Assembly (NCBI GenBank): GCA_017551925.1
Contig: JAFZKA010000073.1
Coordinates: forward strand, 43,102-107,101
Length of the DNA stretch: 64,000 nt
From: Bacteroidaceae bacterium
GTDB lineage: Bacteria; Bacteroidota; Bacteroidia; Bacteroidales; Bacteroidaceae
Direction: 5' to 3'
The stretch's first letter is position 1, and each line of letters opens with the position of its first letter. This document shows, one piece after another, positions 12,111 to 20,611 of the stretch. Made by a program: the position numbers and the translations under genes. The notes beneath the pieces are model-generated. The model was given only the letters and a program-made list of their open reading frames with translations. It was not told the origin of the DNA and searched no databases.

Positions 12111-13688
12111 ATGAAGAAACTTTTCACATTTGGAGCCTTTGTTTGCTTAGTTGCCTTTTCAGCTTGCGGCGATGACAAACAAGCTGACGTACCTGTTGTC
12201 AGCAATGATGTAGTTGAAAAAGATGTCGTTACATCATCATTCACTTTCAGAGTTCATGCTTCATTTCCAGGTCTTTCTGAAAATGAGCAGTTGTATGGCA
12301 GGTTTGGCGTTTTTTACATTGAAAAAGGTGCAGATACAGAGGGCCTTTTTGAGAAATGGCGCACAACCGGCAGTGCCGGCAAGTTAAAGAAAAAGGTTGC
12401 CGTTGTACAGGAGAGCGCCGGAGTGATCAATCTGGTGGTTGACGGCCTTATTCCCAATACTGAATATCATGTATGCCCGTTTTTCCAGGCCGATGACAAA
12501 AGGATCATAGGTAAGGTCACTGTTGTCAAGACCAATGCTTTTGGCAGTACAATTACGAACTCGGGAATTACAAGTTCCAAATTCTTCTCTGCCGATACAA
12601 AATGCACGGTGAACAATCTTGATTCATTGGACAGTAAGTATTGCTATTATGGCGTACAATATACTACCGGCGATCAGGACGTTGCAAAAGGACAGCGTGT
12701 GGAACTGCAAGGCAATCCCAAGTCAGGAACCTATCAGCTTGTAATACCCTCTCTTAATGCCAATACCGAGTATAAGTTCCGTCCATATCTGGCAGTAAAG
12801 TCTCAGGATACCATTTTCGGTGAGACAAAAGTTTTCAGTACACGTAATTATGATGAAGTTGCTGTCGATATGGGTACATCGGTACTATGGTCTCCATATT
12901 TCCTGGGAGCAGAGTCAGAAGAAGAGTCTGGTGAGCCTTATCGTTTTGGACAGCCGGATCCTATAAGGGTTGGCGGAGAGTTCGCTCTGATTGACAAAAA
13001 CGGTTACTTTACAAGTGCTTGTCCTACTAATATCAGCGGCACGGAATATGATGCCGCAACCAAGAAGCTTGGAGAAGGTTGGAGAACACCTACAACGGCT
13101 GAAATCCGGGAACTTTTGGATAAGGTTACAATTTCAGCAGTAGGTAACAGAGACAGATATAAAACCAAGTTGAAATTTACAAGTAAGGAAAACGGTAACT
13201 CTATAATACTTCCGCAAACAGATTACAGTTATGCATATACCCGTAAGGTTAACAAATATAACCAGACAGGATATACATATTTCTTTGGAGCAGATATGAC
13301 TGAGTCAGAGCCGTATGAGCGTATTGAGTATAACTACAATATGACTACTGCTGCATTTAATGATTTGTTGGATCAGTTACTTGACGAATATATTGAGAAA
13401 ATAACGAGTGAATCAACAGGTACTACTGTTATCAGAATCAATACATTGGAATTGTTGGAGCCTCTGATTGATCAGGGTATTGTATGGCTTGACACTGTTA
13501 TGGTTACATACAAGTACTTTACTATGTTCGAGCCTAACAATCCTATGTATTATATCAACGCAGGTGGTGGTTTTGACGGAACATTACGTGACGGAGAATG
13601 GAAATTCATGCCTGTTACGTTCTCTTATGCTGACTATGGATTCTGCATACTTCCGGTGCGGGACAAGGGGGTCAGGAAGGATGACTGA
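12111..13688 (+). CDS. Surface lipoprotein with fibronectin-like and FISUMP-like regions
   Basis: 525 residues. The signal peptide ends in a lipobox (VAFSAC, Cys19). Residues about 40-250 look like two Ig/fibronectin-type repeats (each ends 'xNTEYxxxPF/YLxx'). The C-terminal half carries the pattern 'VDMGTSVLWSPYFLGA ... YRFGQPD ... GWRTPTTAEIRELLD', which resembles the Fibrobacter/Bacteroidales paralogous-domain lipoproteins (FISUMP/DUF1566-like, related to C-type lectin folds). That suggests an exported binding protein, but no ligand can be named. It is a single gene with its own promoter, followed by the hairpin cluster at 13.69-13.88 kb. Confidence 0.65.
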   Translation: MKKLFTFGAFVCLVAFSACGDDKQADVPVVSNDVVEKDVVTSSFTFRVHASFPGLSENEQLYGRFGVFYIEKGADTEGLFEKWRTTGSAGKLKKKVAVVQESAGVINLVVDGLIPNTEYHVCPFFQADDKRIIGKVTVVKTNAFGSTITNSGITSSKFFSADTKCTVNNLDSLDSKYCYYGVQYTTGDQDVAKGQRVELQGNPKSGTYQLVIPSLNANTEYKFRPYLAVKSQDTIFGETKVFSTRNYDEVAVDMGTSVLWSPYFLGAESEEESGEPYRFGQPDPIRVGGEFALIDKNGYFTSACPTNISGTEYDAATKKLGEGWRTPTTAEIRELLDKVTISAVGNRDRYKTKLKFTSKENGNSIILPQTDYSYAYTRKVNKYNQTGYTYFFGADMTESEPYERIEYNYNMTTAAFNDLLDQLLDEYIEKITSESTGTTVIRINTLELLEPLIDQGIVWLDTVMVTYKYFTMFEPNNPMYYINAGGGFDGTLRDGEWKFMPVTFSYADYGFCILPVRDKGVRKDD

Positions 13689-13908
13689 TGACGCATCCCG
13701 AGGTGGATGAACCCCGTTGGAATTCGCCATCACTTTTAGTGATGCCGCATCCCGCCCCCGCGGGGAGGCTGTCAGAATAAGCAAAACATTAAGGACGGCA
13801 TAGCGCCGTCCTTAATAAAAAATCGATTCCGCGTGCCAGTGAAAGTGAATTTTCACTGTCGCGCGGATTCGATTTTTTAAGGTACTGCGTACCTTTAGGT
13901 TTTGCTCG
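13689..13908. repeat. Cluster of hairpins between lipoprotein gene and tRNA-Arg
   Basis: No coding sequence is evident in these 220 bp; they are packed with inverted repeats. Going rightward: CATCAC/GTGATG around TTTTA (about 13728-13744); a CCCCGCGGGG palindrome near 13757; a perfect 12-bp stem ATTAAGGACGGC/GCCGTCCTTAAT (13788-13799 with 13805-13816); a long 28-bp stem with three mismatches (13817-13844 with 13851-13878); and AAGGTAC/GTACCTT. The 12-bp stem could terminate the lipoprotein transcript. The long stem is flanked by six A and six T and could act as a bidirectional terminator. Confidence 0.7.
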
Positions 13909-13982
13909 TGACCCCGTTGGGACTCAAACCCAAGACCTGCAGAACCGGAATCTGACGCTCTATTCAACTGAGCTACGGGGCC
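13909..13982 (-). tRNA. tRNA-Arg (anticodon CCG)
   Basis: On the minus strand the cloverleaf folds well. The acceptor stem is GGCCCCG with CGGGGTC and discriminator A. The D arm is GCTC...GAGC, the anticodon stem CAGA/TCTG with loop TTCCGGT gives anticodon CCG, and the T arm contains GGTTTGAGTCC. The 3' CCA is not encoded. The tRNA reads CGG codons. Confidence 0.93.
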
Positions 13983-14044
13983 AATGCGGACGCGAAGATA
14001 CGCATTTATTTCGGGATTTATTTTCACACTGAATAATAATGGAT

Positions 14045-14052
14045 TATTTTTG
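14045..14052 (+). promoter_or_regulatory. -7 box TATTTTTG for the 14.1-kb gene
   Basis: An exact TAnnTTTG match 51 nt upstream of the ATG at 14104. A -33 box is not clear. Confidence 0.55.
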
Positions 14053-14103
14053 CACCTGTAGATTCTGAATATAAACTGACCTATAAGACTAAATTAACTT
14101 AAA

Positions 14104-14970
14104 ATGAGAAAACTGATCTCTTCATTGCTCGCTATCGGCATGGCACTCTGTGTGTCGGCTCAGGATAACATGGAGGCCTTCAGGCATCTTTCTATCGGTG
14201 CTGAGGCCGGACTGAGTGGTTTTGGCGTTGAACTTGCTCTCCCTATACAGAAGCATCTTGTTCTTAAGGCCGGTTATAACTGGATGCCTTCTGGTGATCT
14301 GTTCAATACCAACATTTCACTTGATACAAAGGATCTGAAGGAGGCCCAGAACAGAGTGGAGACTTACAAAAAGGCTTTGGACCCCAACTTCTCATTTGCT
14401 CACAAGTTTGAAGATGAGGCTATAATTAACGCCGGAATGCATGTGGGCCTGTCCAATTTCAAGGCCATGATTAACTGGTATCCTTTTGCATATGGCCGTT
14501 TTTATCTTTCAGGCGGTATATTCTACACTCCCGGTTCCAATCAGGATGATTCTTTCATCAGGTTGAGCGGTAATACCACTGAGAATGATTGGGCGGCTTT
14601 GAAGGAACTGAATGACAATGATCCTAAGGGCAGCAATAATGAACTTGCCCTTGAAATAGGTGGCAATAAATATGCTGTTATTGAAAAGGACGGTTGCGGA
14701 TATATGCAGGCTGATTTCAAGATTGATCCTCTGAAATACTATTTCGGTCTGGGTCTTGGCCGTTGTATTCCGAATGGAAAAGTCGGTTTTCAATTTGAAG
14801 TGGGTGCTATGATATATCACAACTCAACATTATACTGTCAGAATCAGGAGGTTGACCTTAAGTCTGTAGGTAATTCCCTTGGCAGTGATGCCGAGGAGAT
14901 TCTGTCATATGTTGACAAGTATCCCATTTATCCTCAACTGACATTGCGTCTTAGTTTCCGCGTATTCTGA
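14104..14970 (+). CDS. Predicted outer-membrane beta-barrel protein
   Basis: 288 residues with a signal peptide (ends ...ALCVSAQ). The sequence has alternating hydrophobic and polar strands ('HLSIGAEAGLSGFGVELALPI', 'FYLSGGIFYTPGS', 'YYFGLGLGRCIPNGKVGFQFEVGAMIYH') and ends in the aromatic residue of 'LTLRLSFRVF', as expected for an outer-membrane barrel. I do not recognise a named family, and no substrate can be inferred. The GH97 gene starts 54 nt further on the same strand, so co-transcription is possible. Confidence 0.7.
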   Translation: MRKLISSLLAIGMALCVSAQDNMEAFRHLSIGAEAGLSGFGVELALPIQKHLVLKAGYNWMPSGDLFNTNISLDTKDLKEAQNRVETYKKALDPNFSFAHKFEDEAIINAGMHVGLSNFKAMINWYPFAYGRFYLSGGIFYTPGSNQDDSFIRLSGNTTENDWAALKELNDNDPKGSNNELALEIGGNKYAVIEKDGCGYMQADFKIDPLKYYFGLGLGRCIPNGKVGFQFEVGAMIYHNSTLYCQNQEVDLKSVGNSLGSDAEEILSYVDKYPIYPQLTLRLSFRVF

Positions 14971-15024
14971 TAACTATAACCTGTTTCCGACCAAATATAT
15001 TTGAAAACTTATAATACATTGACT

Positions 15025-17034
15025 ATGAGAAAATTATTTGCAGTTCTGCTTACATTGACCAGTTTGGGCGTTTACGCTCAGGAGAATTCAACGGTTCCTG
15101 AACTAACCAGCCCTGACGGACGTCTGGTAGTTTCTTTCAACCTTACAGGAACGGAGAATCCCACTTATTCTGTTAAATATAACGGCAAGCAGATGCTTGA
15201 GGATTCACCTATCGGCATTATGCTTGATATGGGTTCCAAACCCACGCTTGAAGGCCTGCCACAGGGACGTGAGGCTGCAAACGGTGATTTTACCAAGAAT
15301 CTGAGCCTTGTAGAATGCAAGACAGAGAGCGCCCAGGTGGATTACACCATGGACCGTATAAAGACAGCCCATGTCAGTCATGCTTATAACGTATCGGTAA
15401 TTGAGTTGCGCAATTCTGCCAATCAGAACATTGAATTTGAGTTCCGTGTGAGTAACAACGATATAGCTATCCGCTATAATATACCCAAGCCACGTCAGCG
15501 TGCAAGCACCCGTGTCCTGTTTGAAAATACCGGATTCCGTTTCCCTGACGGTACTACCACATTCCTGACTCCGCAGAGTGACGCCATGATTGGCTGGCAG
15601 CGCAGCAAGCCCAGTTATGAGGAGGGTTACTCAAATGACGGAGAGATGAACGTACGCTCACAGTATGGTCACGGATATACATTCCCCGGTCTGTTCCATG
15701 TAGGGGAGAATGGTTGGGTTCTTCTTTGTGAAACCGGTGTAAGCAGCAGTTACTGCGGCTCACGTCTGGGCGACTGCAAGGACAATACCTACAAGATTGA
15801 GTTCCCTATGCCCGATGAGAACAACGGTATCGGCACTGTTTGCCCCGCAATGCGTCTGCCTGGTTCAACACCCTGGCGCACAATTACAGTTGGTGCCGAC
15901 CTTAAGCCTATTGTTGAAACTACAGTCATGTGGGACTATGTGGAGCCGCTTTATGAGGCACACCATGATTTCAAGTACGGTCGCAGCACATGGAGTTGGA
16001 TTGTTTGGCAGGATGCATCATGCAACTGGGATGATCAGGTCAAGTTCATAGATCTGGCAAGTGCCATGGGATATGAGTATATACTGATTGATGCCGGTTG
16101 GGATGAGAACATAGGTTATGAGCGTATGGAGCAACTCATCAAGTATGCCAACTCCAAAAATGTTGATGTGTTCCTGTGGTACAGTTCAAGCGGTTACTGG
16201 AATGATATTACTCAGAGCCCCATCAACCGTATGGACAACTCCATTATCCGCAAAAAGGAGATGGCCTGGCTTGAAAAGGTTGGCTGCAAGGGAATCAAGG
16301 TTGATTTCTGGGGCGGTGACAAGCAGGAGACAATACGCCTTTATGAGGAGGTTCTCTCTGATGCAAATGACCACGGTATAATGTGCATATTCCATGGCTG
16401 CACCCTGCCGCGCGGATGGGAACGCATGTATCCCAACTATGTTGGTTCTGAGGCTGTGCTGGCATCGGAGAATATGTATTTCGGTCAGGGATCTTGTGAC
16501 GAAGAGGCGTTCAAGGCAACCCTGCACCCGTTTATTCGCAATACCGTGGGCTGCATGGAATTCGGAGGCTGTTTCATGAACCGCATATTGAACAAGCAGA
16601 ACAGCGGACGCGGGTCACAACTCAAGACTACTCCCATATTCCAGATTGCAACTGAGGTTATTTTCCAGAACCCCATTCAGAACATAGCCATCTGTCCCAA
16701 CAACCTTGAGGATGCTCCCAAGATCTGCATGGACTGGCTTAAGGATAGCCCAACCACATGGACTGAGACCCGTTTCCTGGACGGTTATCCCGGCAAGTAC
16801 GTGATTCTGGCACGCAAATCTACCGATGGCCGCTGGTTTGTGGCTGGACTGAACGCTACCAAGGAGGTTATCAAGTCAAAGATTGACCTTTCATTCCTGG
16901 GTGACGGTGAGGTTCAGTTCTATACTGATGACAAGAAAACCCTGGAGCCTGCATTGAGCACTCTCAAACTCAAGACCAAGAAGCCTTATCAGTTTGAGAT
17001 ACAGCCCAGTGGTGCAACAATGATAATGAAATGA
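15025..17034 (+). CDS. GH97 alpha-glycosidase, retaining-type motif
   Basis: About 669 residues, glycoside hydrolase family 97 (the SusB/BT1871 family), a periplasmic enzyme acting on alpha-glucosides or alpha-galactosides. A signal peptide (MRKLFAVLL...GVYAQ) is present. An upstream TTG at 15001 would add eight residues before it, so I prefer the ATG at 15025. The barrel motif 'GCKGIKVDFWGGDKQ' places an Asp (D427) where retaining GH97 enzymes carry their nucleophile; inverting SusB-type enzymes lack it. The barrel also shows 'DAGWDENIGYE' and 'FHGCTLPRGWERMYPN'. I infer a retaining alpha-galactosidase-like activity, though alpha-glucosidase remains possible. There is no susC/D pair nearby. 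Confidence 0.9.
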   Translation: MRKLFAVLLTLTSLGVYAQENSTVPELTSPDGRLVVSFNLTGTENPTYSVKYNGKQMLEDSPIGIMLDMGSKPTLEGLPQGREAANGDFTKNLSLVECKTESAQVDYTMDRIKTAHVSHAYNVSVIELRNSANQNIEFEFRVSNNDIAIRYNIPKPRQRASTRVLFENTGFRFPDGTTTFLTPQSDAMIGWQRSKPSYEEGYSNDGEMNVRSQYGHGYTFPGLFHVGENGWVLLCETGVSSSYCGSRLGDCKDNTYKIEFPMPDENNGIGTVCPAMRLPGSTPWRTITVGADLKPIVETTVMWDYVEPLYEAHHDFKYGRSTWSWIVWQDASCNWDDQVKFIDLASAMGYEYILIDAGWDENIGYERMEQLIKYANSKNVDVFLWYSSSGYWNDITQSPINRMDNSIIRKKEMAWLEKVGCKGIKVDFWGGDKQETIRLYEEVLSDANDHGIMCIFHGCTLPRGWERMYPNYVGSEAVLASENMYFGQGSCDEEAFKATLHPFIRNTVGCMEFGGCFMNRILNKQNSGRGSQLKTTPIFQIATEVIFQNPIQNIAICPNNLEDAPKICMDWLKDSPTTWTETRFLDGYPGKYVILARKSTDGRWFVAGLNATKEVIKSKIDLSFLGDGEVQFYTDDKKTLEPALSTLKLKTKKPYQFEIQPSGATMIMK

Positions 17035-17059
17035 CATTATTCTTAAAATAAAAAAGACT

Positions 17060-17617
17060 ATGAGAAAGATTTTTGGTTTTATTGCCGTTGCCGCACTTTT
17101 GGTGTCCACGGTATCATGTGGTGTATTGGGCATTGGAGGCAGTAACTCTGACGGTTCTGTAAACGGACAGGCATCAGGTGCTGCTCTTAAGAGCCTTTAC
17201 TCTCAGTACAAGACCGACGGTAAGGTTGACCTTGCTAATCTGAACAATGTTATCAGCATGGCTCAACTTGTTAACGGTATTCAGGGACTTAAGAATGTTG
17301 ATGACAAGAGCAAGTTCTACGGTGATTTTGCTGCAGGTCTTATTCTTGGTTCTAACAATCTTGTAACTCAGCAGACTTCAAATCCTGTTACCGGCACACT
17401 TCAGAGCCTTGTTCAGGGAACAGACCTTACAGCTATAGCCGCTGCCGGTCTGGCTGCCGCTGCACAGACTCAGCAGGCTAAACAGGTTCAGCAGACTGCT
17501 ACAACAGCAAGCAATAATGTTGCCAATACTGTTCAGGCTATCTCTGAAACTACTGCAGGTGTTACAAATACACTGTCATCACTTGCTACCATATTCAACA
17601 TGTTTGGTGGTAAATAA
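17060..17617 (+). CDS. Small Ala/Gln/Thr-rich lipoprotein, unknown function
   Basis: 185 residues with a lipobox (LLVSTVSC, Cys20). After a Gly/Ser-rich linker comes a helical, low-complexity body rich in Ala, Gln, Thr and Asn, with a Gln/Thr/Ala stretch at about residues 135-165. No catalytic motif is visible. The composition suggests an envelope-attached helical protein of a Bacteroidales-specific family, but I cannot name it. It follows the GH97 gene by 25 nt and ends with a terminator at 17638. Confidence 0.65.
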   Translation: MRKIFGFIAVAALLVSTVSCGVLGIGGSNSDGSVNGQASGAALKSLYSQYKTDGKVDLANLNNVISMAQLVNGIQGLKNVDDKSKFYGDFAAGLILGSNNLVTQQTSNPVTGTLQSLVQGTDLTAIAAAGLAAAAQTQQAKQVQQTATTASNNVANTVQAISETTAGVTNTLSSLATIFNMFGGK

Positions 17618-17637
17618 TCTTGTAACAAGATGAACAT

Positions 17638-17670
17638 AAAAACCCTTGCTCTTTGGAGTGAGGGTTTTTT
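17638..17670 (+). terminator. Rho-independent terminator
   Basis: AACCCTTGCTC pairs with GAGTGAGGGTT (two wobble pairs) around a TTTG loop, and a run of T follows. It is 21 nt after the lipoprotein stop. Confidence 0.8.
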
Positions 17671-17700
17671 GTCCGCACTAGTCCGCATTAGGGACGGTTC
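17671..17700. repeat. Short tandem GTCCGCAYTA units
   Basis: GTCCGCACTA and GTCCGCATTA stand directly in tandem between the terminator and copy 1 of the dispersed element. A comparable doubled GTCCGGAG motif lies inside copy 2 near 40397-40414. The function is unknown. Confidence 0.4.
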
Positions 17701-17714
17701 CTTACGTGGACAAC

Positions 17715-17918
17715 GCAGAACTGGCAGTTGGGGGAGTCAACGCTCCACGGCTACGTCAGACCTCTACGGACCCTAAACGGCGAACTCCTCCATCCTAGCC
17801 ACCTACGGTGTCTAGTCGTCGTCGGACAAGCGCCGTTTTTAACGGGATCCTCCCAAGGTCTGGCGCTATACGCCGTGTTGCTGATACTCCCCCAACTGCC
17901 AGTTCTGCTTCTGCAAAT
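17715..17918 (+). repeat. Dispersed structured element, copy 1
   Basis: A 204-bp non-coding element between the 17.1-kb lipoprotein gene and lysS. Its 23-bp arms (17715-17737, beginning GCAGAACTGG, and 17886-17908) are perfect inverted repeats. The core of 148 bp closely matches copies 2 and 3. Internal helices are GGACCC..AACGGCG with CGCCGTT..GGGATCC, and CTAGCCACC-TAC-GGTGTCTAG. The right arm is followed by TTCTGCAAAT, conserved outside the arm in the other copies. Open reading frames crossing it on both strands are artefacts of the repeat. It could be a structured RNA or hairpin DNA. Confidence 0.85.
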
Positions 17919-18014
17919 CGCAGGCTTTGATACCGATACCCAAAAATCTTTATCACTAAAGAAATGCTTTGTGCAATGTGGTTTATTCTGCTTCCTTCTA
18001 ATATATATTTTTAT

Positions 18015-18022
18015 TACCTTTG
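18015..18022 (+). promoter_or_regulatory. -7 box TACCTTTG for lysS
   Basis: An exact TAnnTTTG match 42 nt upstream of the lysS ATG. It excludes the alternative TTG start at 18020, which overlaps it. Confidence 0.7.
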
Positions 18023-18064
18023 CAGTCTGAAAAAACAAGGCAAATAATTGCAAGTCAAAAACAA

Positions 18065-19576
18065 ATGGAATTAAGCGATCAGGAACAATTTAGGCGTGAG
18101 AGTTTGAAGGAGTTGCGTGCTATGGGTATTGATCCGTATCCTGCAGCAATGTATCCCACAAACGCTTTTGCCGCTGAGATAAAGGAGAACTTTAAGGATG
18201 ATGCCGCAGAGCCGCGTCAGGTATGTGTGGCAGGCCGTATGATGAGCCGCCGTATTATGGGCAAGGCATCGTTCATTGAACTGATGGACTCAACAGGCCG
18301 CATTCAGGTTTATATTACCCGTGATGACATCTGCCCTGATGAGGAGGATAAGGAGATGTACAACAAGGTGTTCAAGAAACTCCTTGACATTGGTGACTTT
18401 ATCGGTATTGAGGGATTTGTATTCCGCACTCAGATGGGTGAGATTACAATTCATGCCAAGAAACTTACAGTGCTCTCCAAATCACTGCGTCCGCTGCCTA
18501 TCGTAAAGTACAAGGACGGTGTGGCTTATGACAAGTTTGATGATCCTGACCTGCGTTACCGCATGCGTTACGTTGACCTGGTGGTTAATGAGGGCGTTAA
18601 GGAGACATTCCTTAAGCGCACCAAGGTAATCCGTACACTGCGTTCTGTGCTTGACGAGGCCGGTTACACTGAGGTTGAGACACCCATTCTGCAGTCCATT
18701 CCGGGTGGCGCAAGCGCACGTCCGTTCATTACTCATCATAATACGCTTGATATTGACCTTTACTGCCGTATCGCTACAGAACTTTATCTGAAGCGTCTTA
18801 TCGTGGGCGGCTTTGAGGGCGTTTATGAGATTGGCAAGAATTTCCGTAATGAGGGTATGGACCGCACCCATAATCCTGAGTTCACCTGCATGGAACTCTA
18901 TGTGGCCTACAAGGACTACAACTGGATGATGGATTTCACTGAGAAACTGCTTGAAAAGATTGCAATAGAGACCAACGGCACCACCAAGGTTATGGTTGGT
19001 GAGAATGAGGTTGACTTTAAGGCTCCTTACCGTCGTCTGCCTATCCTTGAGGCCATTAAGGAGAAGACCGGATATGACCTGGAGGGTATGAGTGAGGATG
19101 AGATGCGTGAGGTGGCCAAGAAATGCGGCGTTGAGGTTACATCTTCAATGGGCAAGGGCAAACTGATTGACGAGATATTCGGTGAGACCTGTGAGGGTAC
19201 ATTTATTCAGCCTACATTCATCACTGACTATCCCGTTGAGATGTCACCACTTACCAAGATGCACCGCAGCAAGCCCGGTCTTACCGAGCGTTTTGAGCTG
19301 ATGGTGAACGGCAAGGAACTGGCCAACGCTTACAGCGAACTCAATGATCCCATTGATCAGTACGAGCGTTTCCAGGATCAGTTGCGTCTCAGCCAGAAGG
19401 GTGATGACGAGGCTATGTTCATTGATCAGGATTTTGTACGTGCACTGGAGTACGGAATGCCTCCTACAAGCGGTATCGGAATAGGCATAGACCGACTGGT
19501 TATGCTCATGACCGGTCAGCAGGCTATTCAGGAGGTGCTGTTCTTCCCGCAGATGAAACCTGAAAGCAAGGATTAA
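18065..19576 (+). CDS. lysS: Lysyl-tRNA synthetase, class II
   Basis: 503 residues. It charges tRNA-Lys with lysine. An N-terminal OB-fold anticodon-binding domain ('VAGRMMSRRIMGKASFIELMDSTGRIQVYI', about residues 55-140) precedes the class II core. Motif 2 is 'RNEGMDRTHNPEFTCMELY', motif 3 is 'GIGIGIDRLVMLMTG', and 'ETPILQSIPGGASARPF' is also conserved. An upstream TTG start lies inside the promoter, so I chose the ATG at 18065. gpsA follows after 14 nt and pgi after that, suggesting an operon. Confidence 0.97.
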   Translation: MELSDQEQFRRESLKELRAMGIDPYPAAMYPTNAFAAEIKENFKDDAAEPRQVCVAGRMMSRRIMGKASFIELMDSTGRIQVYITRDDICPDEEDKEMYNKVFKKLLDIGDFIGIEGFVFRTQMGEITIHAKKLTVLSKSLRPLPIVKYKDGVAYDKFDDPDLRYRMRYVDLVVNEGVKETFLKRTKVIRTLRSVLDEAGYTEVETPILQSIPGGASARPFITHHNTLDIDLYCRIATELYLKRLIVGGFEGVYEIGKNFRNEGMDRTHNPEFTCMELYVAYKDYNWMMDFTEKLLEKIAIETNGTTKVMVGENEVDFKAPYRRLPILEAIKEKTGYDLEGMSEDEMREVAKKCGVEVTSSMGKGKLIDEIFGETCEGTFIQPTFITDYPVEMSPLTKMHRSKPGLTERFELMVNGKELANAYSELNDPIDQYERFQDQLRLSQKGDDEAMFIDQDFVRALEYGMPPTSGIGIGIDRLVMLMTGQQAIQEVLFFPQMKPESKD

Positions 19577-19590
19577 AAACATATAAAGTT

Positions 19591-20592
19591 ATGGCAATTC
19601 CACAGGGAAAACTGGCAATTATGGGTGGCGGCAGTTGGGCAACGGCAATTGCCAAGATACTGCTGTCAACTGAGGATTCCATAAACTGGTACATCCGCCG
19701 TGATGACCGTATTGCCGATTTCAAACGTCTCGGGCACAATCCGGCATACCTTTCAGGTGTGCAGTTTGATGTGAACCGCATCAATTTCTCATCGGATATC
19801 AATCAGATTGTGAATGAGTCAGAGGTATTGGTGTTTGTTACTCCTTCACCGTACTTCAAAAGCCACATGAAGAAACTCAAGGTCAAGTTGAGGGATAAGT
19901 TTGTGGTTTCAGCCATAAAGGGTATCGTACCCGATGACAATCTGCTCATGTCTGACTATTTTCACCGTTATTATGGTGTTCCTATGGAGAATATCGCTGT
20001 CGTGGCAGGTCCCTGTCATGCAGAGGAGGTTGCCTTGGAACGTCTGTCATATCTTACGGTGGGATGTCAGGAACTGGAGAACGCACAGGATATTGCACGT
20101 AAACTGACCAATTCATACGTTAAGACATCGGTATCAGAGGATGTGGCCGGCATTGAGTTCAGTTCTGTGCTCAAGAACGTATATGCCATATCGGCCGGAA
20201 TCTGCAGCGGACTCAAGTACGGTGACAATTTCCAGGCTGTTCTTATGTCAAACGCCATTCAGGAGATGAACTCTTTCCTGGCAACGGCACGCCCGATGCC
20301 TAACCGTGCGGTGAATGACTCTGTTTATCTTGGTGACCTTCTGGTGACCGGTTATTCAAATTTCAGCCGCAACCGCGTGTTCGGCACGATGATAGGCAAG
20401 GGTTATTCAGTCAAGGCGGCCCAACTTGAAATGGAAATGATAGCAGAGGGTTACTACGGCACTAAGTGCATGAAAGAGATAAATGAGCATTATCGGGTTA
20501 ACATGCCTATACTTGATGCCATGTACAACATTCTGTACGAACATATTTCGCCGGTAATAGAGATTAAACTCCTTACCGACTCATTCAAATAG
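19591..20592 (+). CDS. gpsA: Glycerol-3-phosphate dehydrogenase [NAD(P)+]
   Basis: 333 residues. It reduces dihydroxyacetone phosphate to sn-glycerol 3-phosphate, the entry to phospholipid synthesis, in the cytoplasm. The nucleotide-binding loop is 'IMGGGSWATAIAKIL' at the N terminus. The catalytic Lys region is 'VAGIEFSSVLKNVYAISAGICSGLKYGDN' and the substrate region is 'VVAGPCHAEEVA'. It sits between lysS (14 nt) and pgi (19 nt) on the same strand, so it is probably in their operon. Confidence 0.94.
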   Translation: MAIPQGKLAIMGGGSWATAIAKILLSTEDSINWYIRRDDRIADFKRLGHNPAYLSGVQFDVNRINFSSDINQIVNESEVLVFVTPSPYFKSHMKKLKVKLRDKFVVSAIKGIVPDDNLLMSDYFHRYYGVPMENIAVVAGPCHAEEVALERLSYLTVGCQELENAQDIARKLTNSYVKTSVSEDVAGIEFSSVLKNVYAISAGICSGLKYGDNFQAVLMSNAIQEMNSFLATARPMPNRAVNDSVYLGDLLVTGYSNFSRNRVFGTMIGKGYSVKAAQLEMEMIAEGYYGTKCMKEINEHYRVNMPILDAMYNILYEHISPVIEIKLLTDSFK

Positions 20593-20611
20593 AAACAGAT
20601 TCTAAGGGACT

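Noticed and set aside
13812..14027. 71-codon minus-strand frame
   Set aside because: It is the translation of tRNA-Arg and its flank.
17715..17908. Interpretation as an invertible (phase-variable) promoter segment
   Set aside because: Inverted repeats about 150 bp apart suit invertons, but no recombinase gene is adjacent and no promoter lies inside the segment pointing at a phase-variable gene. It is not excluded without read-level data.
17728..18053. Two overlapping open reading frames of about 100 codons across copy 1 of the repeat, plus and minus strands
   Set aside because: Their peptides (with stretches such as TLNGELLHPSHLRC) recur in translated copy 2 because the DNA repeat is conserved, not the protein. 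They span the perfect inverted-repeat arms, and no ribosome binding site or codon-like substitution pattern is seen.
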